Positions 1-7,227 of a stretch of 7,227 nucleotides of DNA are shown here, piece by piece. Source of the DNA: Alphaproteobacteria bacterium (lineage in GTDB: Bacteria > Pseudomonadota > Alphaproteobacteria > UBA6615). A program made the translations under genes and the position numbers. The stretch spans positions 1-7,227 of the forward strand of contig JAURLR010000038.1 of assembly GCA_030831135.1 (NCBI GenBank). The letters run 5' to 3'. Position 1 is the stretch's first letter; each line of letters opens with the position of its first letter. The notes below the pieces were generated by a model, which ran no database searches, had not been told where the DNA came from, and saw only the letters and a list, made by a program, of their open reading frames with translations.

Positions 1-697
1 CGCGGTGGCCGCCATGGCCGGCGCGCTGCTGATCCGTGAAGCGCCGTCCAGCATCGACATGCCAGCCACGCGGACGGGCGGGAAGCTGGTCGGTGCTTCC
101 CTCTTTATCGCCTTCCTCGTTCTCCTCTTCGGCCTGCCCGTCCTAGCCAAGTCGGTGGCGTCGGGCAATCTGGATGCCTTTGCGAGCTTCTATCGGGTCG
201 GCTCGCTGGTCTTTGGTGGCGGGCACGTGGTTCTGCCCCTGCTTGAAGCGGAACTGGTGCCAACCGGCTGGATGTCCACGGATGTGTTTCTCGCCGGCTA
301 TGGCGCGGCGCAGGCCATTCCGGGACCGATGTTCGCCCTGACCGGGTATCTGGGAAATGTGATCAACCCTGGCGACGGGTATCTGGGCGGCTGGACCGGC
401 GGACTGATCGCGATTGTCGCGGTCTTCCTGCCATCCTTCCTGCTATTGGGTGCGGCCCTGCCCTATTGGGATGCCCTGCGGTCCCGGGCGCGTATTCGAT
501 CCGCGCTGAGTGGGGTGAACGCAGCCGTGGTTGGTTTGCTTCTGGCTGTTCTTTACACGCCGGTCTGGACGTCCACCGTTGAAGATGTCTCCGACTTTGC
601 CACCGTCGTCATCGCAGCGGTGCTGCTTTCCATGTGGAAGGCACCATCCTGGCTGGTTGTTCTGCTGGCGGCGATTGCCGGGTTCTTTGGAGTTTAG
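1..697 (+). CDS. chrA: Chromate transporter ChrA, C-terminal part (5' end outside window)
   Basis: This is an inner-membrane protein of the CHR superfamily, whose characterised members export chromate. The frame is open to the left edge. A GTG at 5 and an ATG at 14 exist, but neither is a convincing start because long-chain members are about 400 residues and have two homologous halves. About 230 residues are visible and match the second half. After a polar linker there is a hydrophobic helix (residues ~28-48, counted from the GTG). Then comes the family signature FGGGHVVLPL (70-79), a second conserved loop QAIPGPMF (103-110), and hydrophobic segments at ~132-153, ~170-186 and ~198-228. The stop TAG (695-697) overlaps the stop of the convergent DUF1467 gene. 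Family membership is clear from the motifs. Whether this member moves chromate or another anion cannot be seen. A short-chain, single-domain ChrA starting in this window is possible but less likely, given the linker-like N-terminus. Confidence 0.88.
   Translation, partial: AVAAMAGALLIREAPSSIDMPATRTGGKLVGASLFIAFLVLLFGLPVLAKSVASGNLDAFASFYRVGSLVFGGGHVVLPLLEAELVPTGWMSTDVFLAGYGAAQAIPGPMFALTGYLGNVINPGDGYLGGWTGGLIAIVAVFLPSFLLLGAALPYWDALRSRARIRSALSGVNAAVVGLLLAVLYTPVWTSTVEDVSDFATVVIAAVLLSMWKAPSWLVVLLAAIAGFFGV
694..697. other. Overlapping stop codons of convergent chrA and DUF1467 genes
   Basis: The four bases TTAG carry the chrA stop TAG (695-697, plus strand) and the DUF1467 gene stop TAA (696-694, minus strand). 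The two genes therefore converge with no intergenic space. I looked for a hairpin followed by a T-run on both strands from about 620 to 790 and found only short stems without T-tracts, so no intrinsic terminator can be called here. Confidence 0.9.
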
Positions 698-948
698 CTG
701 GCAAAGCGGTCGGCCAGATCGTGCAGCGAAATACTCGACTGGGTGACGACCACATAGAAGATCACCCAGAGCAGCAGCGTGATTCCCGTGGTTGCCAATA
801 TCTTGCGGAAGACCATCGGACGCGCAGGTGCGCCATGGTCATGGCCGGCTTCCGGGTTCGCGGTGCGGCTCACGCCCCAGGGCAGAACCATGAACAGCAC
901 AACCCACCAGATAATGATAAAGACGACGATGCCTGTGACCGGGTTCAT
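694..948 (-). CDS. DUF1467 family two-helix membrane protein, function unknown
   Basis: This 84-residue protein has two predicted membrane helices (residues ~6-24 and ~48-69). A short polar linker joins them and contains GHDHGAPARP (35-44). The first helix has the family-like pattern WWVVLFMVLPWGV (14-26), followed by a conserved-looking R/P-rich stretch. I recognise it as the DUF1467 family, which in Alphaproteobacteria often follows the epimerase gene; no function is established that I know of. The ATG (948-946) lies 6 bp after the mce stop. Its only Shine-Dalgarno-like bases (AGG) sit inside the end of mce, about 11 bases upstream, so translation is probably coupled to mce. The stop TAA (696-694) overlaps the chrA stop on the other strand. 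It is the last gene of the minus-strand unit, and no intrinsic terminator is visible after it. Confidence 0.85.
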   Translation of the reverse strand: MNPVTGIVVFIIIWWVVLFMVLPWGVSRTANPEAGHDHGAPARPMVFRKILATTGITLLLWVIFYVVVTQSSISLHDLADRFAS

Positions 949-954
949 GGCAGA

Positions 955-1359
<405 letters not shown>

Positions 1360-1366
1360 GCTGGTT

Positions 1367-1372
1367 CTCCCT
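1367..1372 (-). promoter_or_regulatory. Ribosome binding site fixing the mce GTG start
   Basis: On the minus strand AGGGAG directly follows the rnj TAG stop and is 7 bases before the GTG at 1359-1357. It decides the start of mce in favour of this GTG over the in-frame ATG at 1452, which would add 31 atypical residues. Confidence 0.75.
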
Positions 1373-3043
1373 CTAGCCGTCCAGCCGCACGAGATGTACA
1401 TCCGTGGTCGGGCTTTTTCCGCGCCGGGTCCGGAAACTCTTGCGCACGGCACGCCGAAGCTTCTCGATCACCGCATCATCATCGTTGCGCTGCTTCATGT
1501 TGATCCCGGCCAGTGCATCAAGCGCGTCATCAATCACATCATCCATCAGATCATAATCGTCGTCGCTTTCCCCCAACAAGCCCGGTGCGGAGAGTTGCGG
1601 TTCCCCGACCGTCCGGTTGCGGTGATCGAGCACGATTGTCATCACAGCCGAACCGTTCCAGAGCATATGGGCGCGTTCGCGCAGGCTGGGGTCGTTTATG
1701 CGGATCAGGTCCGTGCCATCCAGGGCAAGACGTCCGGACTGGACCTGCCCGCAAATCTCGGGCCCGCCCGGGTGCAGGCGCAGGACATCGCCGTTGTAGA
1801 TCACCGGTGTGTGTTTGACGCCGCATTCACGGGCCAGTTCCGCATGGGACTCAAGATGGTGCGGTTCGCCATGGACGGGCACTGCGATCTGCGGGCGGAT
1901 CCAGCCATACATCTGGCGCAGTTCCTCACGCGCGGGATGACCGGACACATGCACGAAGTGGTCGCGCTCGGTCATCACATTCACGCCGCGGGACTTGAGA
2001 AGCCCCTGCAACTGCCCGATGGGCTTTTCGTTTCCGGGAATGATGCGTGACGAGAAAATGACCGTATCCCCGGCCTCGAACGTCACATTCGGGTGGTCGC
2101 CCCGCGCAATTCGCGGCAGGGCCGCCCGGGACTCCCCCTGACTTCCCGTACAGATCATCAGCACATGGTCACGCGGCAACTGCATGGCTTCCTCTTCGCG
2201 CAGGAAGGGTGGCAGATCCTTGAGGTAGCCCGTGGCACGTGCCGCCTCGGTCATGGTCCAGAGTGACCGCCCGACCAGCCCCACAGCTCGGCCATGGGCA
2301 TGCGCGACTTCGGCAAGCGTCTGCACCCGGGCCACATTGCTTGCAAAGCATGCAAACACGACGCGTTTTTCCAATGTGCCGACCAGTTCCATCAGGCTTT
2401 CCCGGACGGCGGCCTCCGAGCCGCTATGGCCCTCGACGGGCGCATTGGTCGAATCCCCGATCATCGCGAGTACACCGCCATCGCCGACTGCCTGCAACGC
2501 GCCTTCATCGGTGATCTCACCGATCACCGGATCGGGATCAAGCTTCCAGTCGCCGGTGTGAAAGATCGTGCCAGCGCCCGTGCGCAAAACCACACAACTG
2601 GGCTCGGGAATCGAATGGGTCGTCGTGATCAGGGATATCTCGAACGGGGCGAGCGAGATGGACCCGCCAATCGGAACTTCATGAACCGGGACCTTGCCCG
2701 CAATCCCCGCCTCCTCGAGCTTCCGGCGCAGGATTTTCGCCGTAAACGGGGTGGCGTATACCGGGCATTTGAGCCGGGGCCAGAGATGCGCGACCGCACC
2801 CACATGATCCTCATGGGCATGGGTGATCAGAATCCCCACCAGGTTCTTGCGCCGCTCCTCGATAAAGGTCGGATCGGCCATCATCACATCGATGCCCGGC
2901 AATGACGGGTCACCGAAGGTCACCCCGCAATCGACAATCAACCATTTTCCATCATGTCCGTAGACATTCAGGTTCATGCCGATCTCACCCGTACCGCCAA
3001 GGGGAACGAACAGAACTTCGTCTGAACCGGGAACTAATGACAT
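1373..3043 (-). CDS. rnj: Ribonuclease J (metallo-beta-lactamase / beta-CASP)
   Basis: This is a two-metal 5'-3' exonuclease and endonuclease for rRNA 5'-end maturation and mRNA decay. At 556 residues it has the usual length. The N-terminal beta-lactamase domain begins FVPLGGTGEIGMN (12-24) and carries the metal motif HAHEDH (75-80), with further ligands His143 (TTHSIPE) and Asp165 (FHTGDWK). The beta-CASP domain is inserted after GDSTN (196-200) and includes ASNVAR (234-239) and CTGSQGE (298-304). The fold resumes with HVSGHPAREE (365-374) and VPVHGE (388-393). The C-terminal domain has an acidic stretch (~465-486), then a basic one (~510-530). All catalytic residues are present. The ATG (3043-3041) lies inside the end of coaX (10 bp overlap) and I see no Shine-Dalgarno before it, so coupling to coaX translation is likely. 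No other start fits the family N-terminus better. RNase J in alphaproteobacteria commonly sits here, after coaX. Confidence 0.96.
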   Translation of the reverse strand: MSLVPGSDEVLFVPLGGTGEIGMNLNVYGHDGKWLIVDCGVTFGDPSLPGIDVMMADPTFIEERRKNLVGILITHAHEDHVGAVAHLWPRLKCPVYATPFTAKILRRKLEEAGIAGKVPVHEVPIGGSISLAPFEISLITTTHSIPEPSCVVLRTGAGTIFHTGDWKLDPDPVIGEITDEGALQAVGDGGVLAMIGDSTNAPVEGHSGSEAAVRESLMELVGTLEKRVVFACFASNVARVQTLAEVAHAHGRAVGLVGRSLWTMTEAARATGYLKDLPPFLREEEAMQLPRDHVLMICTGSQGESRAALPRIARGDHPNVTFEAGDTVIFSSRIIPGNEKPIGQLQGLLKSRGVNVMTERDHFVHVSGHPAREELRQMYGWIRPQIAVPVHGEPHHLESHAELARECGVKHTPVIYNGDVLRLHPGGPEICGQVQSGRLALDGTDLIRINDPSLRERAHMLWNGSAVMTIVLDHRNRTVGEPQLSAPGLLGESDDDYDLMDDVIDDALDALAGINMKQRNDDDAVIEKLRRAVRKSFRTRRGKSPTTDVHLVRLDG

Positions 3044-3831
3044 GGGGATACCAATCTGCAGGCGATGCCGTTACGGCGGGCGACTTCCCGAAGTCCGATC
3101 AATGTGAGATCAGGCTCGGTAGCGTCGATTATATCGGTTACATCGGCGAAAAGTGACGCAAGGCCACCGGTCGCAATGACTTTCATGGGTTTGCCGTATT
3201 CCTTGACGATGCGCGGCACCATGCCCTCGATCATCGAGACGTAGCCCCAGAAGATACCGGACTGCATGGCCGGCACCGTCGCGCCACCGATGACCTTCTG
3301 CGGCCTCTCGATGTTGACACGCGGCAGGAGCGCGCCGGCGGTGTAAAGCGCCTCGACGGAGAGGTTGATGCCGGGCGCAATAACGCCGCCCCGGAAATGA
3401 CCGTCTGAATCAATCACGTCGAAAGTCGTCGCTGTGCCGAAGTCGATCACGATCAGGTCTCCGGCGTAACGCAGATGCGCACCAACCGCAGCGACCAGCC
3501 GGTCGGCGCCGGCTTGCTCGGGACGTTCGATCATCACCTTGATCCCCAGATCCACATTCGCATCGCGCACGACATGGGGAGTGACCCCAAAATGGGATTC
3601 CAGCAGGTTCGTGAGATTGCGCCGGGTGCCGGGAACCACGGTTGTGACAATCGCGGAACGGATGTCAGCCACCTTCAGTCCCTTCAGGGACATCAGCTGG
3701 GTCAGCCAGACCGCATATTCATCTGAGGTGCGCTGCGCCTGGGTTGAAATACGCCATTTCCCACGCTGAACCTCACCGTCAAAGACGGCGAAAACGGTAT
3801 TGGTATTTCCACAATCGATGGCAAGCAGCAT
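3034..3831 (-). CDS. coaX: Type III pantothenate kinase
   Basis: This enzyme phosphorylates pantothenate with ATP, the first committed step of coenzyme A synthesis, in the cytoplasm. CoaX belongs to the ASKHA (actin-like ATPase) superfamily and is unrelated to CoaA. The protein opens [19 protein letters not shown], with the phosphate-binding loop and Asp6. It has GADRLVAAVGAH (108-119) with the catalytic Asp110, IDFGTATTFDVID (129-141) with Asp130, and GGVIAPG (148-154). These three aspartates correspond to the conserved set described for type III enzymes. The start region reads ATGATG. The first ATG (3834) overlaps the birA stop as ATGA and is 4 bases from AGGAG. The second (3831) is 7 bases away and matches the usual family N-terminus, so I chose it (265 residues); the other start adds one Met. 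The end overlaps the rnj start by 10 bp. Function is nearly certain. Confidence 0.95.
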   Translation of the reverse strand: MLLAIDCGNTNTVFAVFDGEVQRGKWRISTQAQRTSDEYAVWLTQLMSLKGLKVADIRSAIVTTVVPGTRRNLTNLLESHFGVTPHVVRDANVDLGIKVMIERPEQAGADRLVAAVGAHLRYAGDLIVIDFGTATTFDVIDSDGHFRGGVIAPGINLSVEALYTAGALLPRVNIERPQKVIGGATVPAMQSGIFWGYVSMIEGMVPRIVKEYGKPMKVIATGGLASLFADVTDIIDATEPDLTLIGLREVARRNGIACRLVSPCH

Positions 3832-4595
3832 CATGAGACTCCTGTTGCGGGACTGCTTAGCGGGAAAACATCCCCGGCCGCAACGTGGACAAGGCGTCCA
3901 TCATGACGCACCGCCATGTTGCCCGCGGCATCGATCCCCTCGAAATGACCGCTGATCACCCCATCGGGCATCTTCACCGTGATCGCTGTCCCGAAAGATA
4001 ACGCGTGCTCATTCCACTGTTCGCGGATCGGTGCGAAGCCGTCACGAGACCACGCATCCTGCAAGTCGAACAGACGCGGCAGAAACACTTCGATGAGATC
4101 TTCCACCGAAAATTCCGCACCCAAGGTACGAAGATCGGTGGTATCGGCAAGGGTTTCGGGATGGGATTCAACATTCACGCCGATACCCGCAACCACCCAG
4201 GCCACACGCCCGTGACCATCATCGGCGCTTTCAAGCAGCAATCCCGACACCTTCCGGCCATCCACGAGCAAATCATTGGGCCATTTCAGAACAACCGGGA
4301 TGTCAGACAACGCGCGGATGGCACCCGCCATGGCCACACCGACCACAAAGCCGAGTTGCGGTGCCTGAGAAACTGCGCAATCGGGACGACACACAACGGA
4401 AAGGTAGAGATTACCTGGTGGTGACGACCAGTCACGACCATGGCGGCCGCGTCCGGCTGTCTGTTCACTGGCCCAGATCACGGTTCGATCAACCGCACCA
4501 TGCTCGGCCCGTTTCCGGGCTTCGGCGTTGGTGCTGCCAATCGTTTCATGGGCAATCAGATGGCACCCATCAGGCACCTTGGGGTGTCGCATCAT
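3831..4595 (-). CDS. birA: Biotin--[acetyl-CoA-carboxylase] ligase, without DNA-binding domain
   Basis: This cytoplasmic enzyme makes biotinyl-5'-AMP and transfers biotin to the lysine of carboxylase carrier domains. The 254 residues begin almost at once with the catalytic domain: GSTN (20-23), then the biotinyl-AMP loop [12 protein letters not shown] (45-56), KWPND (104-108), [10 protein letters not shown] (113-122) with the active-site Lys115, and GIGVN (137-141). A small C-terminal beta domain (~205-250) follows. The N-terminal winged-helix domain of the E. coli type is missing, so this is a monofunctional (class I) ligase and should not repress biotin genes by itself. The start ATG (4595) overlaps the nuoN stop as ATGA, an immediately following ATG offers an alternative start, and no Shine-Dalgarno is visible, suggesting coupling to nuoN. 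The gene end overlaps coaX. The assignment is firm; the choice between the two Met codons is open. Confidence 0.94.
   Translation of the reverse strand: MMRHPKVPDGCHLIAHETIGSTNAEARKRAEHGAVDRTVIWASEQTAGRGRHGRDWSSPPGNLYLSVVCRPDCAVSQAPQLGFVVGVAMAGAIRALSDIPVVLKWPNDLLVDGRKVSGLLLESADDGHGRVAWVVAGIGVNVESHPETLADTTDLRTLGAEFSVEDLIEVFLPRLFDLQDAWSRDGFAPIREQWNEHALSFGTAITVKMPDGVISGHFEGIDAAGNMAVRHDGRLVHVAAGDVFPLSSPATGVS
3839..3843 (-). promoter_or_regulatory. Shine-Dalgarno of coaX, inside birA 3' end
   Basis: AGGAG on the minus strand lies within the last codons of birA. It is 4 bases before the first ATG of the ATGATG start (3834) and 7 bases before the second (3831). The spacing favours the second ATG. 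Because it sits inside birA, coaX translation can be initiated independently or by coupling. Confidence 0.65.
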
Positions 4596-6037
4596 ACTGC
4601 GAACAGCACCGCCGCCGCCGCTTCAGCACCCGAGAGAACCGGCGCCAGACCAATGAAGAAGAAGGCCGTCACCAGAGCCGTCACGGTAACCAGAACCCCG
4701 ATTTCCCGACCGTAATTCTTGTCAAAGGGCTCCGCAGCCTCGTCGAAGTACATCACCTTGACGATCCGCAGATAGTAGAACGCGCCAACGACACTGGTCA
4801 GCAGGCCCGCGACGGCCAGCACATAAAGCCCCGCATCAATTGCGGCCCGGAAGACAAAAAGCTTGGCGAAGAAACCGCCCAACGGCGGAATACCCGCCAT
4901 GGAGAACATGAATATCGCCAGTGCCAGCGCCATCATCGGGTTGGTCTTGCTCAGGCCTGCGAGGGAATCGATATCCTCGACCATGCGACCGGCCCGACGC
5001 ATCGCGAGAATGCAGGCGAAGGTACCGATATTCATGAACAGATAGATGGTCAGATAGACCAGGATACCGGTCACCCCCTGTTCATTACCGGCTGCAAGAC
5101 CGACAAGGACGAAGCCCATATGACCGATGGAGCTGTAAGCCATAAGGCGCTTGATATTGGTCTGCACGATGGCGGCAAAGGAGCCAAGAATCATCGAGGC
5201 CAGCGAGATGAACCAGATGACCTGCTGCCATTCCAGGACCAGCGGACCAAAAGGTTCCAGCATCACGCGTACGAACAAGACCATGGCCGCAATTTTCGGT
5301 GCCACGGCAAAGAACGCGGTGACCGGCGTCGGCGCACCTTCGTAAACATCGGGCGTCCACATGTGAAACGGCACTGCAGAGACCTTGAAGGCCAGCCCGG
5401 ACGCGATGAAGACAAGACCGACGATCACGCCGATTGAAGCCTCCCCGTCGGCTTCAAAGATCTGCGCGAGCTCGACGAAATTGGTGGTGCCCGCAAAACC
5501 GTAAACCAGCGTCATGCCATAGAGCAGGATGCCCGAGCTCAATGCGCCCAGAACGAAGTATTTGAGACCGGCTTCCGACGAGCGCAGCGTATCGCGACGG
5601 ATCGCGGCGACCACGTAAAGCGCGAGGCTTTGCAACTCGATACCCAAATAGAGCGACATCAGGTCGTTGGCCGAGACCATCATCATCATGCCGAGAACGG
5701 CAAAGACGATCAGGATCGGAAACTCGAACTGGTCGATCCCTTCCCGCAGGTTGAACGGCATCGCCAGAACAAGCGCCAGCGCCGCTCCGACCAGCAACAG
5801 GATTTTCGCAAAAACGGCGAAGTCATCGACGACAAACTGGGCGTTGAAGGCGACCGAGGCCCCCGTCGGGCCGGCGAGAACCAGAACACCGGCGACAACA
5901 AAAACGCCGATGGCGAGCCAGTACATGAACCGGGCAGAACTCTCTCCCCGGAAGGCACCGAACATCAGCATGACCATGCCGGCAACCGCGACAAAGAGTT
6001 CAGGCCGGATGACGGCGATATCGGTAACGATATTCAT
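4592..6037 (-). CDS. nuoN: NADH:quinone oxidoreductase (complex I) subunit N
   Basis: This inner-membrane, antiporter-like subunit of complex I forms one of its proton channels. The 481 residues are hydrophobic throughout, consistent with 14 helices. The proton-path residues are in place: Glu134 in [11 protein letters not shown], Lys218 and His225 in [20 protein letters not shown], Lys248 in APKIAAM, Lys296 in [15 protein letters not shown], and Lys392 in [10 protein letters not shown], which is the Lys that marks subunit N in the second half. The length and this pattern separate it from NuoM, where the last position is Glu. The ATG (6037) has GAGGGG 7 bases upstream and starts 15 bp after the nuoM stop. 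It is the last complex I gene here; its TGA overlaps the birA start. No truncation or frameshift is seen. Confidence 0.97.
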   Translation of the reverse strand: MNIVTDIAVIRPELFVAVAGMVMLMFGAFRGESSARFMYWLAIGVFVVAGVLVLAGPTGASVAFNAQFVVDDFAVFAKILLLVGAALALVLAMPFNLREGIDQFEFPILIVFAVLGMMMMVSANDLMSLYLGIELQSLALYVVAAIRRDTLRSSEAGLKYFVLGALSSGILLYGMTLVYGFAGTTNFVELAQIFEADGEASIGVIVGLVFIASGLAFKVSAVPFHMWTPDVYEGAPTPVTAFFAVAPKIAAMVLFVRVMLEPFGPLVLEWQQVIWFISLASMILGSFAAIVQTNIKRLMAYSSIGHMGFVLVGLAAGNEQGVTGILVYLTIYLFMNIGTFACILAMRRAGRMVEDIDSLAGLSKTNPMMALALAIFMFSMAGIPPLGGFFAKLFVFRAAIDAGLYVLAVAGLLTSVVGAFYYLRIVKVMYFDEAAEPFDKNYGREIGVLVTVTALVTAFFFIGLAPVLSGAEAAAAVLFAV

Positions 6038-6044
6038 GGTCTGT

Positions 6045-6050
6045 CCCCTC
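6045..6050 (-). promoter_or_regulatory. Ribosome binding site of nuoN
   Basis: GAGGGG on the minus strand lies in the 15-bp gap between the nuoM TAG (6055-6053) and the nuoN ATG (6037-6035), 7 bases before the ATG. It supports the chosen start. Confidence 0.75.
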
Positions 6051-6052
6051 GC

Positions 6053-7227
6053 CTAGCGTCCGGCCACGTTCAGCGGATCGCCCACTGCGAGCGCCGATTG
6101 ATAATTCTGCAACAGGTTGGATACGGTTGCGTCAAACACACTCAGGAACGGATCGGGCCATATCCCCATCCAGATCACGAGCACGACAAGCGGCGCGAAA
6201 ATCGCAATTTCGCGCGGTTCGAGATCGACGATCTGCTTGAGATGTTCCTTGTCCAGCTTGCCGAAGACGACACGCCGGTAGAGGTAGAGCATATAGGCCG
6301 CACCCAGAATGACCCCGGTCGACGCGAAGAACGCCACCCAGGTGTTGTCCTGGAATGCGCCAATCAGAATCAGGAATTCGCCCACGAACCCGCTTGTTCC
6401 TGGCAGTCCGATCGAGCCAAGCATGAACACCATGAAGACGAAAGCATAGCGCGGCATGCGCTGGACCAGACCGCCGTAATGAGAGATTTCGCGGCTGTGT
6501 TCCCGGTCGTAAATGACGCCGACGCACAGGAAGAGCGCAGCAGAGATAACCCCGTGGCTCAGCATCTGGAAGAGCGCACCATCGATCCCCTGCTGGGTCG
6601 CGGTGAAAATACCGATGGTGACAAAGCCCATATGCGCCACAGACGAATACGCGATCAGCTTCTTCATGTCTTCCTGCGCCAGGGCCACCAGCGAGGTGTA
6701 GATGATCGCAATCACCGAAAGCGTATAGACCAGCGGTACGAACAATTCCGAGGCCACCGGCAGCATGGGCAGCGAGAACCGCAGGAAACCATAGCCACCC
6801 ATTTTCAGCAGGACACCGGCCAGAATCACCGAACCCGCTGTCGGCGCCTCAACATGGGCGTCGGGCAGCCAGGTGTGGACCGGCCACATCGGCATCTTGA
6901 CCGCGAAGGAGGCGAAGAACGCCAGCCACAGCCATGTCTGCATCTCCGGCGGGACGGCATAGGCGATCAGCGTCGGAATGTCGGTTGTCCCGACTTCGAA
7001 ATAGAGCGTCAGGAGGGCCGCCAGCAGCAGAACGGATCCGGCCAGCGTGTACAGGAAGAACTTGAACGCCGAGTAGACCCGGCGCGGCCCACCCCAGACA
7101 CCGATGATGATGAACATCGGGATCAGCACGGCTTCGAAGAAGATGTAGAACATCACGAAGTCGAGGGCCGCAAAGGTGCCGATCATCATCGTCTCGAGGA
7201 CGAGGAAGGCGATCATGTACTCCTTCA
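6053..7227 (-). CDS. nuoM: NADH:quinone oxidoreductase (complex I) subunit M, 5' end outside window
   Basis: This is a second antiporter-like proton-pumping membrane subunit of complex I. The frame stays open to the right edge. The ATG at 7216 is internal, because the codons before it read KEY and [11 protein letters not shown] is a conserved NuoM stretch. About 390 residues are visible out of roughly 500. Counting from that Met, the signatures are [19 protein letters not shown] with Glu28, [20 protein letters not shown] with Lys107 and His114, [12 protein letters not shown] with Lys138, and [14 protein letters not shown] (185-198). [16 protein letters not shown] (273-288) carries Glu280, the Glu typical of NuoM where NuoN has Lys. 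The tail ends near [14 protein letters not shown] and about 25 further residues, as in other members. The stop is TAG, 15 bp before nuoN. Upstream genes of the complex (nuoL and others) are expected beyond the edge. Confidence 0.97.
   Translation of the reverse strand, partial: KEYMIAFLVLETMMIGTFAALDFVMFYIFFEAVLIPMFIIIGVWGGPRRVYSAFKFFLYTLAGSVLLLAALLTLYFEVGTTDIPTLIAYAVPPEMQTWLWLAFFASFAVKMPMWPVHTWLPDAHVEAPTAGSVILAGVLLKMGGYGFLRFSLPMLPVASELFVPLVYTLSVIAIIYTSLVALAQEDMKKLIAYSSVAHMGFVTIGIFTATQQGIDGALFQMLSHGVISAALFLCVGVIYDREHSREISHYGGLVQRMPRYAFVFMVFMLGSIGLPGTSGFVGEFLILIGAFQDNTWVAFFASTGVILGAAYMLYLYRRVVFGKLDKEHLKQIVDLEPREIAIFAPLVVLVIWMGIWPDPFLSVFDATVSNLLQNYQSALAVGDPLNVAGR

Noticed and set aside
668..685. 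Short CGGC-AATC-GCCG hairpin (minus strand) as a terminator for the nuo unit
   Set aside because: Four base pairs only, no T-tract downstream, and located within chrA coding sequence.
5..697. GTG at 5 or ATG at 14 as the true start of chrA
   Set aside because: The frame is open to the window edge and the visible part corresponds to the second half of a long-chain ChrA. A start here would leave a linker as the N-terminus.
698..717. Stem CTGGC / GCCAG after the chrA stop as a terminator
   Set aside because: Only 5 bp with a 10-base loop and no T-run after it; it also lies within the DUF1467 coding sequence.
1394..2905. Two long plus-strand frames (1394-2050 and 2294-2905) opposite rnj
   Set aside because: They mirror the RNase J coding sequence, with compositions typical of antisense frames and no family resemblance.
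4361..5437. 358-codon open frame on the plus strand, antisense to birA and nuoN
   Set aside because: Its translation is rich in His, Arg, Gln, Asp and Gly with no recognisable domain, as expected for the reverse complement of GC-rich membrane-protein codons. The minus strand there encodes full-length BirA and NuoN with all key motifs.
6053..7216. ATG at 7216 as the start of nuoM
   Set aside because: The upstream codons encode KEY in the conserved KEYMIAFL stretch and the first ~100 residues of the family would be missing; the gene continues beyond the window. An AGGAG seven bases before this ATG is just the KEY codons.

Overview
The window looks like a chromosomal segment of an alphaproteobacterium. 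The evidence is the gene order nuoM-nuoN-birA-coaX-rnj-mce-DUF1467, a well-known conserved tail of the complex I (nuo) operon in that class. A biotin ligase without a DNA-binding domain, a type III pantothenate kinase and an RNase J in that order fit the same assignment. The sequence is GC-rich by eye. I cannot name the order or family with confidence.

Layout: positions 1-697 (+ strand) hold the 3' part of a chromate transporter gene (chrA) that enters from the left edge. Positions 694-7227 (- strand) hold one tightly packed, apparently single transcription unit. In transcription order, right to left, it contains: nuoM (5' end beyond the right edge), nuoN, birA, coaX, rnj, mce and a small DUF1467 membrane-protein gene. 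Gaps between these genes are at most 15 bp. Three of the six junctions overlap: nuoN/birA and birA/coaX through ATGATG, and coaX/rnj by 10 bp. There is no room for an internal promoter between genes, so any promoter for the unit lies upstream of the window or inside a coding region. There is no gene-free stretch over 300 bases; the window is essentially all coding.

How the genes work together: NuoM and NuoN are two antiporter-like proton-pumping subunits of NADH:quinone oxidoreductase. BirA attaches biotin to carboxylases, CoaX makes the committed step of CoA synthesis, and the epimerase acts in the propionyl-CoA to succinyl-CoA route, which needs both a biotin enzyme and CoA thioesters. RNase J is an RNA maturation and decay enzyme, and the DUF1467 protein is a two-helix membrane protein of unknown role. 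ChrA is on the opposite strand, and its stop codon overlaps that of the DUF1467 gene.

I found no mobile element, CRISPR array, tRNA, rRNA or clearly new system. The points most worth a second look are the convergent stop-codon overlap (and the possible synteny break it marks), the repeated ATGATG coupling junctions, the leaderless-looking rnj start inside coaX, and the uncharacterised DUF1467 protein.
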